From positions 1 to 64,000 of the forward strand of contig NZ_CADIJW010000030.1 in NCBI RefSeq assembly GCF_902859745.1: DNA of 64,000 nucleotides, written 5' to 3'. Each line of letters begins with the position of its first letter. Within the stretch, counting starts at the first letter, position 1. The notes beneath the pieces were generated by a model. The model was not told the DNA's origin, made no database searches, and worked only from the letters and a program-made list of their open reading frames with translations. Source of the DNA: Achromobacter dolens (GTDB taxonomy: Bacteria > Pseudomonadota > Gammaproteobacteria > Burkholderiales > Burkholderiaceae_B). A program made the position numbers and the translations under genes. Of the stretch, positions 11,958-21,362 are shown piece after piece.

Positions 11958-12761
11958 TTACTTGGTTGCGGGGTTGGCGACCGGCGCGGCCGCGCCCTTG
12001 GCCTTGGCGGCGTCGTCCTCGTCGTCCTCGTAGTTGGGCAGGCTGGATTCGTCATCGACGCGCTGGCCGTTGACCATCGCGGCGCGGCGCTGCAGGTAGG
12101 CGTCGCGCACGAAGCTGTACGGGTCGAGCGCCACGCGGTCGATGGTGTCGGTGGCGTTGAGCAGGCTGGCGCGCGTGTCGACCACTTCCAGGCCCCACAG
12201 CGAATTGCGCAGGGCCACGTTGTCGATGGCGCTCACGCCCATGTAGCCGCGCATGCGGCCCTGCCAGTCGCCGACCAGGCCGACGCCATCACGCACGCTC
12301 GCCGAGCCGAAGAACGGCAGCACCAGGTACGGCCCCTGGCTGAAGCCCCAGACGCCCAGCGTGGTGCCGAAGTCGTTCGGGATCTTGCGCGCGCCGTTGG
12401 CCGAGGCGACGTCGAAGCAGCCGCCCACGCCCATGGTGGTGTTGAACAGGAAGCGGCCGAGCGTGTTGACGAAGTCGTGGCCGCGACCCTGCAGGAAGCT
12501 GTTGGTGCCCGACCAGAGATCGCCGACGTTGCTGAAGATGTTGTGGACGCAACTGCGCACGGGTTCCGGCGTGACGTAGGTGTAGGCCTGCGCCACCGGC
12601 TTGAAGACCGCGCGGTCGACCGTGTCGTTGAACTTGTACACGCCGCGGTTGAAGCCTTCCCAGGGATCGCGCGGATCCGGGTGCTGCGGCGCGGCGCAGC
12701 CCGCCATCAGTGCGCCGGCGGCGGCGACGGTGGCAATGCGGGAAAGAGCTTTCGTGTTCAT
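11958..12761 (-). CDS. mlaA: MlaA/VacJ outer-membrane lipoprotein
   Basis: MlaA is the outer-membrane lipoprotein that extracts misplaced phospholipids from the outer leaflet. The lipobox LMAG-C places the lipidated cysteine at residue 22. The family motif DPWEGFNRGVYKFND begins about 10 residues later, followed by the GRFLFNTTMGVGG and GPYLVLPFFGSASVRD blocks. The 267-residue protein has an acidic then Ala/Lys-rich low-complexity tail from about 240. Unlike in E. coli, mlaA is inside the mla operon, between mlaD and mlaC. Confidence 0.94.
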   Translation of the reverse strand: MNTKALSRIATVAAAGALMAGCAAPQHPDPRDPWEGFNRGVYKFNDTVDRAVFKPVAQAYTYVTPEPVRSCVHNIFSNVGDLWSGTNSFLQGRGHDFVNTLGRFLFNTTMGVGGCFDVASANGARKIPNDFGTTLGVWGFSQGPYLVLPFFGSASVRDGVGLVGDWQGRMRGYMGVSAIDNVALRNSLWGLEVVDTRASLLNATDTIDRVALDPYSFVRDAYLQRRAAMVNGQRVDDESSLPNYEDDEDDAAKAKGAAAPVANPATK

Positions 12762-12852
12762 GATCAGGGCATCCCTATCAGCAGATTTCTATTTTTATTG
12801 CAGCGTGCGGCGCGTCAAGCTTCGGGTTGTTGCCGGGCGTGACGGGTCCTCT

Positions 12853-13353
12853 TCAATTCGGGGCTTTCGCGTCGGGCGCGCCAGCCGCGTTCGTGCCTTC
12901 CTTCTCGGCCGAGCCGTACAGGAACTTGCTGATGAGCTGTTCCAGCACCACGGCGCTTTGGGTATAGCGGATTTTGCCACCCTCGGCCAGATTGTCGTCT
13001 TCGCTGCCCGGCGTCAGGCCCAGGTACTGCTCGCCGAGCAGGCCCGAGGTGAGAATGGCCGCGGAAGAGTCCTTGGGGAACTGGTAGGCGGTTTCCAGGT
13101 TCATCGCGACGACCGCCTGGAAGGTCTTGTCGTCGAAGGAGATCTTGGAGATCCGGCCCACCACGACCCCGGCGCTTTTCACGGGCGCGCGCACTTTGAG
13201 GCCGCCTACGTTATCGAAATTGGCCGTCAGCGTATAGGTGGGGGCAAAAGAAAAGGTGCTCAAGTTGCCGGCGCGCAACGCCAGGAACGCCAGCGCGGCC
13301 GCGCCCAGCAAGACGAACAGGCCTACCCAGAAATCGGTTTTTTCGCGAGACAT
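12853..13353 (-). CDS. mlaD: MlaD MCE-domain lipid transport protein
   Basis: MlaD is the inner-membrane-anchored MCE protein whose hexameric ring carries lipid between MlaC and MlaFE. The 166-residue form starts MSREKTDFWVG, has one N-terminal transmembrane helix (about 9-26) and a single MCE domain containing FDNVGGLKVRAPVKSAGVVVG. Another ATG at 13377 would overlap mlaE by 11 bases; the MSREK start matches the usual family N-terminus. The C-terminal tail is Ala/Gly-rich. Confidence 0.93.
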   Translation of the reverse strand: MSREKTDFWVGLFVLLGAAALAFLALRAGNLSTFSFAPTYTLTANFDNVGGLKVRAPVKSAGVVVGRISKISFDDKTFQAVVAMNLETAYQFPKDSSAAILTSGLLGEQYLGLTPGSEDDNLAEGGKIRYTQSAVVLEQLISKFLYGSAEKEGTNAAGAPDAKAPN

Positions 13354-13366
13354 GATCGATCCGTAA

Positions 13367-14155
13367 TCAGTTTCCAAACATCAAGGCGGTCAGCAGGAAG
13401 TCCAGCCCCAGCACCGCCAGCGAGCCCACCACCACCGTGCGGGTGGTGGCGCGGGCGACGCCTTCGGGGGTGGGCTTGGCCTGCCAGCCTTCGTAAAGCG
13501 CCACCAGCGTCACCGTGACGCCGAAGACCAGGCTTTTGATGACGCCGTTCAGGACGTCGTTCCAGACATCGACGCCGCCCTGCATCTGCGACCAGAAGGC
13601 GCCGGCATCGACCCCGATCATCAGCACGCCGACCACCCAGCCGCCCAGGATGCCCACCATGGAGAACACGGCGGCCAGGATCGGCATGGCGATGATGCCG
13701 CCCCACAGGCGCGGCACCAGCACGCGGCGCATCGGGTCGACGGCCATGACTTCCATGGCCGACAGTTGTTCGCCCGCCTTCATCAGGCCGATCTCGGCGG
13801 TCAGCGAGGTGCCGGCACGGCCGGCGAACAGCAGCGCGGTCACGACCGGCCCCAGTTCGCGCACCAGCGACAGCGCCACCAGCAGGCCAAGCGATTCCTC
13901 GGCGCCGTAGCGGTTCAGCGTGTAATAGCCCTGCAGGCCCAGCACGAAGCCCACGAACATGCCGGACACGGCGATGATCAGCAGCGAAAAGTTGCCGATG
14001 AAATGAATTTGCTGCGACACCAACCGCGGCCGCGACAGCGCGATGCCGCTGCGGGCCAGCATGGCGCCGAAGAAACGGGTGAAGTAGCCGATGCCGGCGA
14101 TGCGGGTGCGCACCCAGCCGCCCAGCGCGCTCACGGCGTTGTTGGATCCGCTCAT
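13367..14155 (-). CDS. mlaE: MlaE lipid ABC transporter permease
   Basis: MlaE is the inner-membrane permease of the Mla phospholipid transporter (TRAP/YrbE family). The 262-residue protein has about five to six hydrophobic segments and the family block [27 protein letters not shown] followed by [16 protein letters not shown], which contacts the ATPase. Start and mlaF stop overlap as ATGA (14152-14155). The start at MSGSNN is chosen on that overlap. Confidence 0.94.
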   Translation of the reverse strand: MSGSNNAVSALGGWVRTRIAGIGYFTRFFGAMLARSGIALSRPRLVSQQIHFIGNFSLLIIAVSGMFVGFVLGLQGYYTLNRYGAEESLGLLVALSLVRELGPVVTALLFAGRAGTSLTAEIGLMKAGEQLSAMEVMAVDPMRRVLVPRLWGGIIAMPILAAVFSMVGILGGWVVGVLMIGVDAGAFWSQMQGGVDVWNDVLNGVIKSLVFGVTVTLVALYEGWQAKPTPEGVARATTRTVVVGSLAVLGLDFLLTALMFGN

Positions 14156-14988
14156 GCCTTGCGCCCTTGTTGTTGCGACAGCCACTTCTGGAAAGCCGGC
14201 GTTTCGGGATACTGGAACGCGACCGGGCCGTCGGGCTCGCCTTTGAGGAATTGCTGCACGTAGGGGTCCTGCGATGCCGAGAGGCTCTCGGGCGTGCCGG
14301 CGGCCTTGAGTTGGCCCTGGCCCACGAGATAGACCTGGTCGGCAATCGCGAACGATTCGTGCACGTCGTGGGTGATCAGCACCGAGGCGCATCCCAGGCG
14401 GTCGGCCAGGCTGCGGATCAGGCGGGCGGTGATACCCAGTGAAATCGGATCGAGGCCGGCGAAGGGTTCGTCGTACAGGATCAGTTCGGGTTCCAGCACG
14501 ACCGCGCGGGCCAGCGCCACCCGGCGCGACATGCCGCCGGAGATCTCGGCCACCTTCAGGTGGGCGGCGGCGCGCAGGCCGACGGCGTCGAGCTTGTCGA
14601 GCACGCGCGCCGTGATTTCGGATTCGGCCAGCGTGGTGTGTTCGCGCAGCGGGAAGGCGACGTTCTCGAACACGTTCAGGTCGGTGAACAGCGCGCCCTG
14701 CTGGAACAGCACGCCCATGCGCTTGCGCAGCGACTGCAGTTCGGCGGGGGTGGCGCGGGCGATGTCCTGGCCGAACGCCAGCACGGTGCCTTGTTGCGCA
14801 GTGAGCTGGCCGGTGGCGGCCCGCAGCAACGTGGTCTTGCCTGAACCCGAGCCGCCCATGATGGCGACCACCTGGCCCGAACGCGCTTCCATGGAAATGT
14901 CGCGCAAGACGGTGAAATCACCGTAGCCTAGCGCCACACCTTGCAGGCGCAGGGCGAATTCCGGGGTGCTGCGGGTTTGATCGGGCAT
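14152..14988 (-). CDS. mlaF: MlaF lipid ABC transporter ATPase
   Basis: MlaF hydrolyses ATP to drive MlaFED lipid transport. The 278-residue protein contains Walker [13 protein letters not shown]-loop [10 protein letters not shown], signature SGGMSRR and Walker [14 protein letters not shown]. The C-terminal 30 residues extend beyond the ABC core; in E. coli the MlaF tail docks onto the partner subunit and interacts with MlaB. It is the first gene of the mla operon. The ATG at 14988 is preferred over TTG codons just upstream. Confidence 0.94.
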   Translation of the reverse strand: MPDQTRSTPEFALRLQGVALGYGDFTVLRDISMEARSGQVVAIMGGSGSGKTTLLRAATGQLTAQQGTVLAFGQDIARATPAELQSLRKRMGVLFQQGALFTDLNVFENVAFPLREHTTLAESEITARVLDKLDAVGLRAAAHLKVAEISGGMSRRVALARAVVLEPELILYDEPFAGLDPISLGITARLIRSLADRLGCASVLITHDVHESFAIADQVYLVGQGQLKAAGTPESLSASQDPYVQQFLKGEPDGPVAFQYPETPAFQKWLSQQQGRKA

Positions 14989-15269
14989 GGGCAACAAAAG
15001 GGTGTTTCGGTGGCGAATGCCCTGCCGCCACGTTCGTGCCTGGGCGGATCATCCGGCCGGCGCGAGCGAGACGGGCTGCGTCGGGAAGCGCCCTGTTACT
15101 CATATGCCGGGGACGAGGGAAGACCCGTCGCACCCGGCGGCGAGGGGCCATTGTAGCCCGACGAACTGTCATCGCAGTGCGTTAGGGTTGTCTATGGAAC
15201 AGTGTTTTCGGCATTGGGAACAATCGGCGGGGCCTGTCGGCCCCCCGGAATCCCTTGCGCCGGCCCCGT

Positions 15270-16337
15270 TCAGGCCCGGCCGCGGCCGCGCGCCGCGGCG
15301 GTTTCGCGGGCCAGCCGCGCCACCAGCGCGGCCGTGCTTTCGCGCCGCGCCAGCGGCGCGCCCTGGCCGGCCCACAAAGACAGGACGGCGACGTTGCCGG
15401 CCTGGCCGCCGGCGGTGCGCATGGGGCGGGTCAGCGCGTTCTGCAGCGGGTAAGGCAGGATATCGTCTGAAAGTTGATCGGCGTCGCGCATGAACGAATT
15501 CGCGATGCCGCGCGCCGGGCGTCCGGAAAAGGCCCGGGTCACCCGCGACTGTTCGGAACGCGAGGCCGGCAGCACCGCCTTGTAGGCATCGCCGATGCCG
15601 GCTTCGTCCGTGGTCAGGAAGGCCGTCCCCATTTGTGCGACATCCGCGCCCAGGGCCAGCGCCGCGGCGATGCCGCGGCCGTCCATGATGCCGCCGGAGG
15701 CGATCACCGGGATCGATACCGCGTCGGCCACCTGGGGCACCAGGGCCATGGTGCCGACCAGCGAATGCTCGAAATCGTCCAGGAAGGTGCCGCGATGCCC
15801 GCCCGCCTCCGCTCCCTGCGCCACGACGGCATCGACGCCATCCTGCTCCAGGACCACCGCTTCGCGCACGGTGGTGGCGGTGCCGATCGTCAGGATGCCC
15901 AGTTCGCGGCAGCGCGCCAGCACGTCCGCGGGCAGGCGGCCGAAGGTGAAGCTCAGGACCGCCGGTTTCACGCGCAGCACGGCCTCGATCTGGCCGGGCA
16001 GCGGGTCGGCCTGCGGGCCGGGCGCGACGGGCGCCGGCAGGCCCAGTTGGGCGTGGTAGCGCGCCAGCAGCGCCAGCATGCGGCTGGCGTCGCCCTGGTA
16101 CGGTTGCTCCGGCACCGCCGCGAACAGGTTGATGCCGAACGCCCGGTCGGTGCGCGCGCGGATCCCGGCGGCCGCCGTCTCGATCTGATCGGGCGACAGG
16201 TAGGCCGCGCCCAGCGAACCCAGGACACCCGCCTTGGAAGCCTCCGACACTAGTTCCACCGTCGTCGCGCCGCCCGCCATGGGCGCCTGGATGATGGGGT
16301 GGTCAAGCTTGAGCAGATCGGATAGGCGGGATGTCAT
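15270..16337 (-). CDS. Nitronate monooxygenase-family flavoprotein
   Basis: A 355-residue FMN-dependent (beta/alpha)8 enzyme of the nitronate monooxygenase / 2-nitropropane dioxygenase family. Signatures are the N-terminal HPIIQAPMAGGATT, the phosphate-binding GAEAGGHRG with its conserved histidine, and VIASGGIMDGRGIAAALALGAD. Members oxidise propionate 3-nitronate or related nitronates; FabK-type enoyl reductases are distant relatives. It is third in a probable operon after an MFS carrier and a Bug-type binding protein (20-base gap). The exact substrate cannot be read from sequence. Confidence 0.82.
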   Translation of the reverse strand: MTSRLSDLLKLDHPIIQAPMAGGATTVELVSEASKAGVLGSLGAAYLSPDQIETAAAGIRARTDRAFGINLFAAVPEQPYQGDASRMLALLARYHAQLGLPAPVAPGPQADPLPGQIEAVLRVKPAVLSFTFGRLPADVLARCRELGILTIGTATTVREAVVLEQDGVDAVVAQGAEAGGHRGTFLDDFEHSLVGTMALVPQVADAVSIPVIASGGIMDGRGIAAALALGADVAQMGTAFLTTDEAGIGDAYKAVLPASRSEQSRVTRAFSGRPARGIANSFMRDADQLSDDILPYPLQNALTRPMRTAGGQAGNVAVLSLWAGQGAPLARRESTAALVARLARETAAARGRGRA

Positions 16338-16357
16338 GGGGAAACCTCCTGGTTGGC

Positions 16358-17335
16358 TTATTGCAGCTGGATGTTTCCAGCCTGGATGACGTGCGCCCAC
16401 TTGTCCGTTTCGCTCTTGATGAACGCGCCGAATTCCTCGGGCGTGCCGCCGCCGGCCTGGCTGCCGGTGTCGGCGATGGCCTTCTGCACGTCGGGTTCCT
16501 TCAGGATGCGGTTGAACTCGGCATTGAGCTTGGCAATGATGGGCGCGGGGGTTCCGGCGGGGGCGACGATGCCCTGCCAGTTGTACGACTCGAAGCCCGG
16601 CAGGCCGGATTCGGCCATGGTGGGCACGTCCGGCAGCACCGCCAGGCGCTTGGCCGAGGTCACCGCGATCGGGTGGATCTTCTGGCCCTGGATGGCCGGC
16701 AGCGCCGAGTAGCCCATCTCGAACATCATCGAGATATGGCCGCCCATCAGGTCGGTCGCGGCCAGGCTGCCGCCCTTGTAGGGCACGTGCACGATGTCGA
16801 TCTTGGCTTGCTCGCGGAACATCTCGCCGGACAGGTGATGGGCGCCGCCCACGCCGGACGAACCGAACGACAGCTTGCCCGGCTGCTTTTTGGCCATGGC
16901 GATCAGGTCGGCCAGGGTCTTGACCGGCAGCTCATTGTTCACGCTCAGCACCAGGGGGCTGTTCTCGATCAGGATGACGGGCGCCAGATCCTTCTGCGGG
17001 TTGTACGGCATGTCCTTCATCAGCGACGGGTTGACCGCCATCGGCGCCAGGTTGCCGGTGCCGATGGTGTAGCCGTCGGGCGCCGCCTTGGCGATCAGGT
17101 TGGTGCCGACCACGCCGCCCGCGCCCGCCTTGTTCTCGACCACGATCGGCTGGCCCAGCGATTCGCCCAGCTTGCGCGCCAGCAGGCGCACACGGGTATC
17201 GGCAAAGCCGCCCGGGGCGTAGGGCACGATCATGGTGATGGGCTTGGCGGGCCAGTCGGCGGCCTGGGCGTGGGCGGTGCCGCTCAGGGCGGCGAAGGTG
17301 GCCAGGGCGGCGACCAGGGGGCGTAGCGATTTCAT
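16358..17335 (-). CDS. Bug-type tripartite tricarboxylate transporter binding protein
   Basis: A 325-residue periplasmic solute-binding protein of the Bug/TctC family, which is greatly expanded in Bordetella and relatives. A signal peptide ends near GTAHA/QAADW. The mature start WPAKPITMIVPYAPGGFADTRVRLLA and the VVENKAGAGGVVGTNLIAKAAPDGYT block are diagnostic. No TctA/TctB membrane genes are nearby, so it either borrows a distant transporter or acts as a sensor. The ligand is unknown. It lies 21 bases after the MFS gene. Confidence 0.9.
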   Translation of the reverse strand: MKSLRPLVAALATFAALSGTAHAQAADWPAKPITMIVPYAPGGFADTRVRLLARKLGESLGQPIVVENKAGAGGVVGTNLIAKAAPDGYTIGTGNLAPMAVNPSLMKDMPYNPQKDLAPVILIENSPLVLSVNNELPVKTLADLIAMAKKQPGKLSFGSSGVGGAHHLSGEMFREQAKIDIVHVPYKGGSLAATDLMGGHISMMFEMGYSALPAIQGQKIHPIAVTSAKRLAVLPDVPTMAESGLPGFESYNWQGIVAPAGTPAPIIAKLNAEFNRILKEPDVQKAIADTGSQAGGGTPEEFGAFIKSETDKWAHVIQAGNIQLQ

Positions 17336-17356
17336 GCTGGGTGACTCCTCTTTCTC

Positions 17357-18577
17357 TTAATGTGATGGTTCCCGGGAACCGATCGCATTATGCCCAGCGT
17401 TGCCGCCCGTGGTGCTGATTTTCCCCAAGCGCCAGGCCGACAGCGCCAGCAATGCCGCGCCTGCCGCCAGCACTTGCGGCAGCGTGGCGCCCCAGCGCGC
17501 GGCGGCGGAGGCCAGCAGCGGCCCCACGATCTGGCCGGCGGCGAAGGCCGAGGTCATGACGGCCGCGGCCCGTGGCGCGGCGCTGCCGGCCAGTCGTTGC
17601 GCCACCAGCATGCCCGATTGCGTGATGACCATGAAGGTGCCGCCCACCAGCAGCGCGGCGACGATGATCGCGGCGATGTCGTGCCATAGCGCCGCCGCCA
17701 GCATGCCCAGCGCCATCAACGCCTGCGCCCCGCGCCACACCGTCTTGTCCTCGCGGGCTTGCGCCACGCGCGGCGCCACCAGGCAGGAGAGCGCGGCGGC
17801 CAGGCCGAACAATGGCCAGGCCCAGCCGAACACGGCGGGATCGGGAATGATCTCGCGCGCCATGGCGGGCAGGAAGGTGGCGGGAATGATGTAGCCGGCG
17901 CCGAACACGCCGTAATGCAGCGCCAGGCGGCCGATACCCGGCGGCAGGCGCCCGGGCGCGGGCGCGGCGGCCAGGTGGCGGGCCGGCCCGGGGCGCTTCA
18001 GCCCGGGCCAGGCCAGGACCGACAGCAGCAGCGCCAGCGCGCCCAGCGCGATCCAGTTTGCATTGGCGCCGACGCCGGCGGCCATCAATCCCAGACAGGC
18101 CAGGCCGGTCAGCGCGATGCCCGCGCCGACGCCGGCGTAGGTGATGGCCGACACGGCTGGCGCGCGCGGGTCGCCCGGGGCGACCGCGCGCGACGCGGCC
18201 ACGCAGATGAAGGCGCTGGCGCTGCCATAGCCCGCCGCCAGCCGCAGCAGGCTCCAGGCCAGGACGCCGTGGAACGCCGGCATGGCCAGCGTCAGCACGG
18301 CCACGGCCAGCAGGCTGATCGCCAGCATGGCGCGCGGATGGCGCGGCGGCCGCACCGCCGCCGCCAGTGCGCCCAGCAGGTAACCCGCGTAATTGGCCGA
18401 CGCCAGCCAACTGCCCTGAGCCAGCGACAAGCCGGCCTCCTGCGCCATCAACGGCCAGACCGGCGTGAAGGCGAAGCGGCCGATGCCCATGGCGGCGGCC
18501 AGCGCCAGCGCGGCCGGCAAGGCCAGGCGGATGGCGCCGCGCGGGGACGCGGGATCGGGGTGGGCGGCTATTGACAT
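17357..18577 (-). CDS. YbfB/YjiJ-family MFS transporter
   Basis: A 12-transmembrane major facilitator of 406 residues. The N-terminal ALAAAMGIGRFAFTPVWPLM stretch is the hallmark of the YbfB/YjiJ family of unknown substrate. It is first in the MFS - Bug - NMO unit and is divergent from a LysR gene only 65 bases away, so that regulator probably controls the unit. The start MSIAAHP is chosen; three codons upstream MGAMS is also possible. Confidence 0.85.
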   Translation of the reverse strand: MSIAAHPDPASPRGAIRLALPAALALAAAMGIGRFAFTPVWPLMAQEAGLSLAQGSWLASANYAGYLLGALAAAVRPPRHPRAMLAISLLAVAVLTLAMPAFHGVLAWSLLRLAAGYGSASAFICVAASRAVAPGDPRAPAVSAITYAGVGAGIALTGLACLGLMAAGVGANANWIALGALALLLSVLAWPGLKRPGPARHLAAAPAPGRLPPGIGRLALHYGVFGAGYIIPATFLPAMAREIIPDPAVFGWAWPLFGLAAALSCLVAPRVAQAREDKTVWRGAQALMALGMLAAALWHDIAAIIVAALLVGGTFMVITQSGMLVAQRLAGSAAPRAAAVMTSAFAAGQIVGPLLASAAARWGATLPQVLAAGAALLALSAWRLGKISTTGGNAGHNAIGSREPSH

Positions 18578-18623
18578 GGCTCCCACTCTACGGCTGTACT
18601 AATATCTTGAATAGTGAATTATT

Positions 18624-18639
18624 AAGAACATGAGTTCTT
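18624..18639. promoter_or_regulatory. Palindromic operator between MFS and LysR genes
   Basis: AAGAACATGAGTTCTT is a perfect 6-bp inverted repeat with a 4-base spacer, in the AT-rich 65-base gap between two divergent genes. It ends 3 bases before the LysR start codon, so binding there would repress the regulator's own translation start or transcription. A LysR-type site is the obvious inference. Confidence 0.45.
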
Positions 18640-18642
18640 GAA

Positions 18643-19515
18643 ATGAGAAATTTGGATCTCGACGCGCTGCAGATCTTCAAGGCGGTGGCCGACCACGGGG
18701 GCGTGGCGCGCGCCGCGGCCCACCTGAACCGGGTGCAGTCGAACGTCTCGACCCGCCTCAAGCAGCTTGAAGCGACGCTGGAGGCGCCGCTGTTTCGCCG
18801 CCAGAACCGGCGCCTGGTGCTGTCGGAACAGGGGCGCGTGCTGCTGTCCTACGCCGACCGCATGCTGCGCCTGTCGGCCGAGGCCCAGGCGGCCGTGCGC
18901 GACGGCGCGCCGCAGGGCCTGCTGCGCATCGGCACCATGGAAAGCACGGCCGCGGCGCGCCTGCCCCCTATCCTCGCGACGTATCACGCGGCCTGGCCGA
19001 AGGTGCGGATCGAACTGGTTACGGGCACGTCGGGCGCGTTGGCGGCCATGGTGCGCAACTACGAGATCGAGGCCGCCTTCGTGGCGCAGCCCTTCGACGC
19101 GCAGGGCCTGGCGCAGCAACCGGCTTTCGAGGAAGAATTGGCGCTGATCTCGCCGCTGGCCTGGCCCGAGATCCATGGCCCCAAGGATGTCGGCGATCGC
19201 AGTGTCATCGCGTTCGCGGCGGGCTGTTCGTATCGACGCATCCTGGAATCGTGGTTCGGCCAGGAAGGCGTGGCGCCGGGCAAGGTGATGGAATTCGCGT
19301 CGTACCACGCCATCGTCGCGTGCGTGGCGGCAGGCTCGGGCGTGGCGATCGTGCCGCGCTCGGTGCTGGCGCTGCTGGGCGCGGAGCCGTCGCTGCGCGT
19401 GACGCCGCTGGCTGGCAGGCACGGCCGCGCGCAGACGCGATTGATCTGGCGCGCGGACGACGAAACGCCTGCATTGCAGGCGTTGCGGCAGCTACTGGCG
19501 CAGCGGCGCCAGTAG
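18643..19515 (+). CDS. LysR-family transcriptional regulator
   Basis: A 290-residue LysR regulator. The N-terminal winged helix-turn-helix spans about residues 4-62 (LDALQIFKAVADHGGVARAA, then RVQSNVSTRLKQLE). The effector domain follows with GLLRIGTMESTAAARLPP and an intact C-terminal lobe. It is divergently transcribed from the MFS - Bug - NMO unit across a 65-base gap, which predicts that it regulates that unit. No clear Shine-Dalgarno precedes the ATG; the upstream bases form a palindrome instead. Confidence 0.92.
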   Translation: MRNLDLDALQIFKAVADHGGVARAAAHLNRVQSNVSTRLKQLEATLEAPLFRRQNRRLVLSEQGRVLLSYADRMLRLSAEAQAAVRDGAPQGLLRIGTMESTAAARLPPILATYHAAWPKVRIELVTGTSGALAAMVRNYEIEAAFVAQPFDAQGLAQQPAFEEELALISPLAWPEIHGPKDVGDRSVIAFAAGCSYRRILESWFGQEGVAPGKVMEFASYHAIVACVAAGSGVAIVPRSVLALLGAEPSLRVTPLAGRHGRAQTRLIWRADDETPALQALRQLLAQRRQ

Positions 19516-19532
19516 CCGATGGGACGTGGGTA

Positions 19533-20174
19533 TCAGAAGCGGTAGCCGACGCCCAGCGTGGCGACCCACGGGTTGATGCGGGCGGTGCCGATGTGTTCGC
19601 CGTTGAGCTTCACCTTGGACTTGATGTCGATGTAGCGGATGTCGGCGTTCATGAACCAGCGTTCGCTGATCTTGATGTCCGCGCCCAGTTGCGCGGCCAC
19701 GCCCCAGGAATCGCCCATCTTCAGGTCGGAACCCTTGAGCGCGCCCTCGGCCTTGGTGTCGAAGAACTTGGTGTAGTTGACGCCGACGCCGATGTAGGGT
19801 TGCACCATGCTGTCGGGCAGGATGTGCCATTGCAGGCTGAGGGTCGGCGGCAATTGCTTGCTGGAACCGATCTTGCCCAGGCCGCTGCCGCGCACGTCAT
19901 GCTGGAACGGCCAGGCGCCCAGCAGTTCGATGCCGATGTTGCGCGTGGCCATGTAGGCCAGCGTGAAGCTGGGGCGCACGTTGTTGTTGGCGTCGAGCTT
20001 GACGGTGCCATCGAGCACCGTGCCGTTGTTGGACGCGGGGCGTACCTGGGTCGCGCCGACCCGGAACAGGATGTCGCCGGCTTCGTGGGCATGGGCGGGG
20101 GCGGCAAGCATCAGGGGGGCGCCGCAGGCAGTGGCCAGGGCAAGGGCGCGCAGGCGCCGAGACATCGCGAACAT
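19533..20174 (-). CDS. ompW: OmpW-family outer-membrane protein
   Basis: A 213-residue eight-stranded beta-barrel of the OmpW family. A signal peptide ends at APAHA/HEAGD (about residue 29). The mature protein starts GDILFRVGATQVRP, has alternating amphipathic strands with PTLSLQWHI and QPYIGVGVNYTKFF, and ends in the aromatic GVGYRF required by the BAM machinery. OmpW proteins form narrow hydrophobic channels. It stands alone, convergent with the LysR gene (17 bases between the stops). Confidence 0.93.
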   Translation of the reverse strand: MFAMSRRLRALALATACGAPLMLAAPAHAHEAGDILFRVGATQVRPASNNGTVLDGTVKLDANNNVRPSFTLAYMATRNIGIELLGAWPFQHDVRGSGLGKIGSSKQLPPTLSLQWHILPDSMVQPYIGVGVNYTKFFDTKAEGALKGSDLKMGDSWGVAAQLGADIKISERWFMNADIRYIDIKSKVKLNGEHIGTARINPWVATLGVGYRF

Positions 20175-20303
20175 TTTCCTCTCTCCGTGTATTGCGTGAA
20201 TGCAGGCATTCAGGTTCGCAGAGGCGGGAAAAGCGGGCCTTGACGTGTATCAAGCGGCAACGCGGCGCGTGGTAGCGGCGCCACAAATACGTACGAATCG
20301 GAC

Positions 20304-21221
20304 TCAACGCAAGTTGTCGGTGCCACGCGGCACGGCATACGCGTGGCGGAAATAGTCGCGCACCGCGCGCATCGGGCCGGTGATGTCCGCGCCCTTGCGC
20401 CACGCCAGCCCCACGTTCATCGGCGGGATCGGATCCTTCAACTGGATGGTCTCGATGCGCCGGCCTTCCAGCGACCACGGCCGATAGACCATGTCCGACA
20501 GCACCGCCACGCCGCCGCCATTGGCCACCATGCTGCGCACCGCTTCCACCGAAGAGGTGCGCAGGCGCACGTCGGGGCGGAACGGCGTCTCGCTCCAGTA
20601 CCGCAGTGCGGTGTGCGCGGCCTCGTCGACGGTCAGCATGATGAACGGTTCATGCGCCACGTCTTCCAGCGTGACAGTGTCGCGCGCCAGCAGCGGATGG
20701 CGCGCCGGCACCCACAGCCGCCGCGGCGAGCCGAAGAAATGCTCGACGGCCAGTTCCGGGTTCACCACGTTCGAGGTCAGCAGCACCGCCATGTCGTAGC
20801 GGTGTGCGATCAAGCCTTCCTCGATGGCGTTGCGGTTCAGTTCGTGAAGTTGGATGTCCAGGTTGGGATAGAGCTGCGACAGGCGCTGCAGGTGGTACGG
20901 CAGGAAGTAGCCGATCACGGTATAGGACGCAGCCAGCAGCAACCTCCCGCTCTCGCGACCGTCGGCGCTGGGCATGCGCAGCGCCTCGTCGACCGACGAC
21001 AGGATGTTGTAGGCGTGGTTGAGGAAGCCGCGCCCGGTCTCGGTCAACGCCACGCCGCTGGCACTGCGCTGGAACAGCGGCGAGCCCACGATCTCCTCGA
21101 GTTCGCGGATGGCGGTGGTGACGGCGGATTGCGAGATCGCCAACTGGATCGCCGCCTGCGAGATCTGCCCGAGTTCGGCGGCCGCGACGAAATACTTGAG
21201 CTGCCGGAGGGTAAGCGACAT
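20304..21221 (-). CDS. LysR-family regulator divergent from the pxp module
   Basis: A 305-residue LysR regulator with the helix-turn-helix at about residues 4-62 (LRQLKYFVAAAELGQISQAA, SQSAVTTAIRELE). It also has a CysB/NodD-like effector domain, with a GYFLPYHLQRL segment and a well-preserved second lobe. It is divergent from pxpA with 258 bases between them. That gap contains several palindromes suited to LysR binding, so it is the likely activator of the pxp/biotin/permease genes. The inducer is unknown. Confidence 0.92.
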   Translation of the reverse strand: MSLTLRQLKYFVAAAELGQISQAAIQLAISQSAVTTAIRELEEIVGSPLFQRSASGVALTETGRGFLNHAYNILSSVDEALRMPSADGRESGRLLLAASYTVIGYFLPYHLQRLSQLYPNLDIQLHELNRNAIEEGLIAHRYDMAVLLTSNVVNPELAVEHFFGSPRRLWVPARHPLLARDTVTLEDVAHEPFIMLTVDEAAHTALRYWSETPFRPDVRLRTSSVEAVRSMVANGGGVAVLSDMVYRPWSLEGRRIETIQLKDPIPPMNVGLAWRKGADITGPMRAVRDYFRHAYAVPRGTDNLR

Positions 21222-21230
21222 GGCGGCAAT

Positions 21231-21245
21231 ATCTGATTAATAGAT
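21231..21245. promoter_or_regulatory. LysR-type ATCT-N7-AGAT palindrome
   Basis: ATCTGATTAATAGAT lies 10 bases before the LysR start codon. It has the T-N11-A dyad layout of LysR-family sites and is placed where autorepression would occur. Confidence 0.4.
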
Positions 21246-21296
21246 AGTCAGCCACCAGAATATCTGTTTATCCGCGCCATGGGGGTGCGCCGAATC

Positions 21297-21312
21297 TCAG
21301 GGAAATCCCTGA
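21297..21312. promoter_or_regulatory. Perfect palindrome TCAGGG-AAAT-CCCTGA
   Basis: A 16-base dyad with 6-bp perfect arms in the middle of the LysR-pxpA gap. A second CCCTG/CAGGG inverted pair follows at 21336-21362. The repeated CCCTGA half-site points to a dimeric regulator; the divergent LysR protein is the natural candidate. Confidence 0.45.
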
Positions 21313-21335
21313 AATTTCATAGGAATCCGGTAATC

Positions 21336-21362
21336 GCCCTGATTTGGTGCGTAATGCAGGGC
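21336..21362. promoter_or_regulatory. Second GCCCTG / CAGGGC inverted repeat upstream of pxpA
   Basis: The arms GCCCTG (21336-21341) and CAGGGC (21357-21362) share the half-site of the palindrome at 21297. They sit just upstream of a weak promoter-like TTGATC (21383) to TATCCC (21405) pair with a 16-base spacer that could drive pxpA. Confidence 0.35.
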
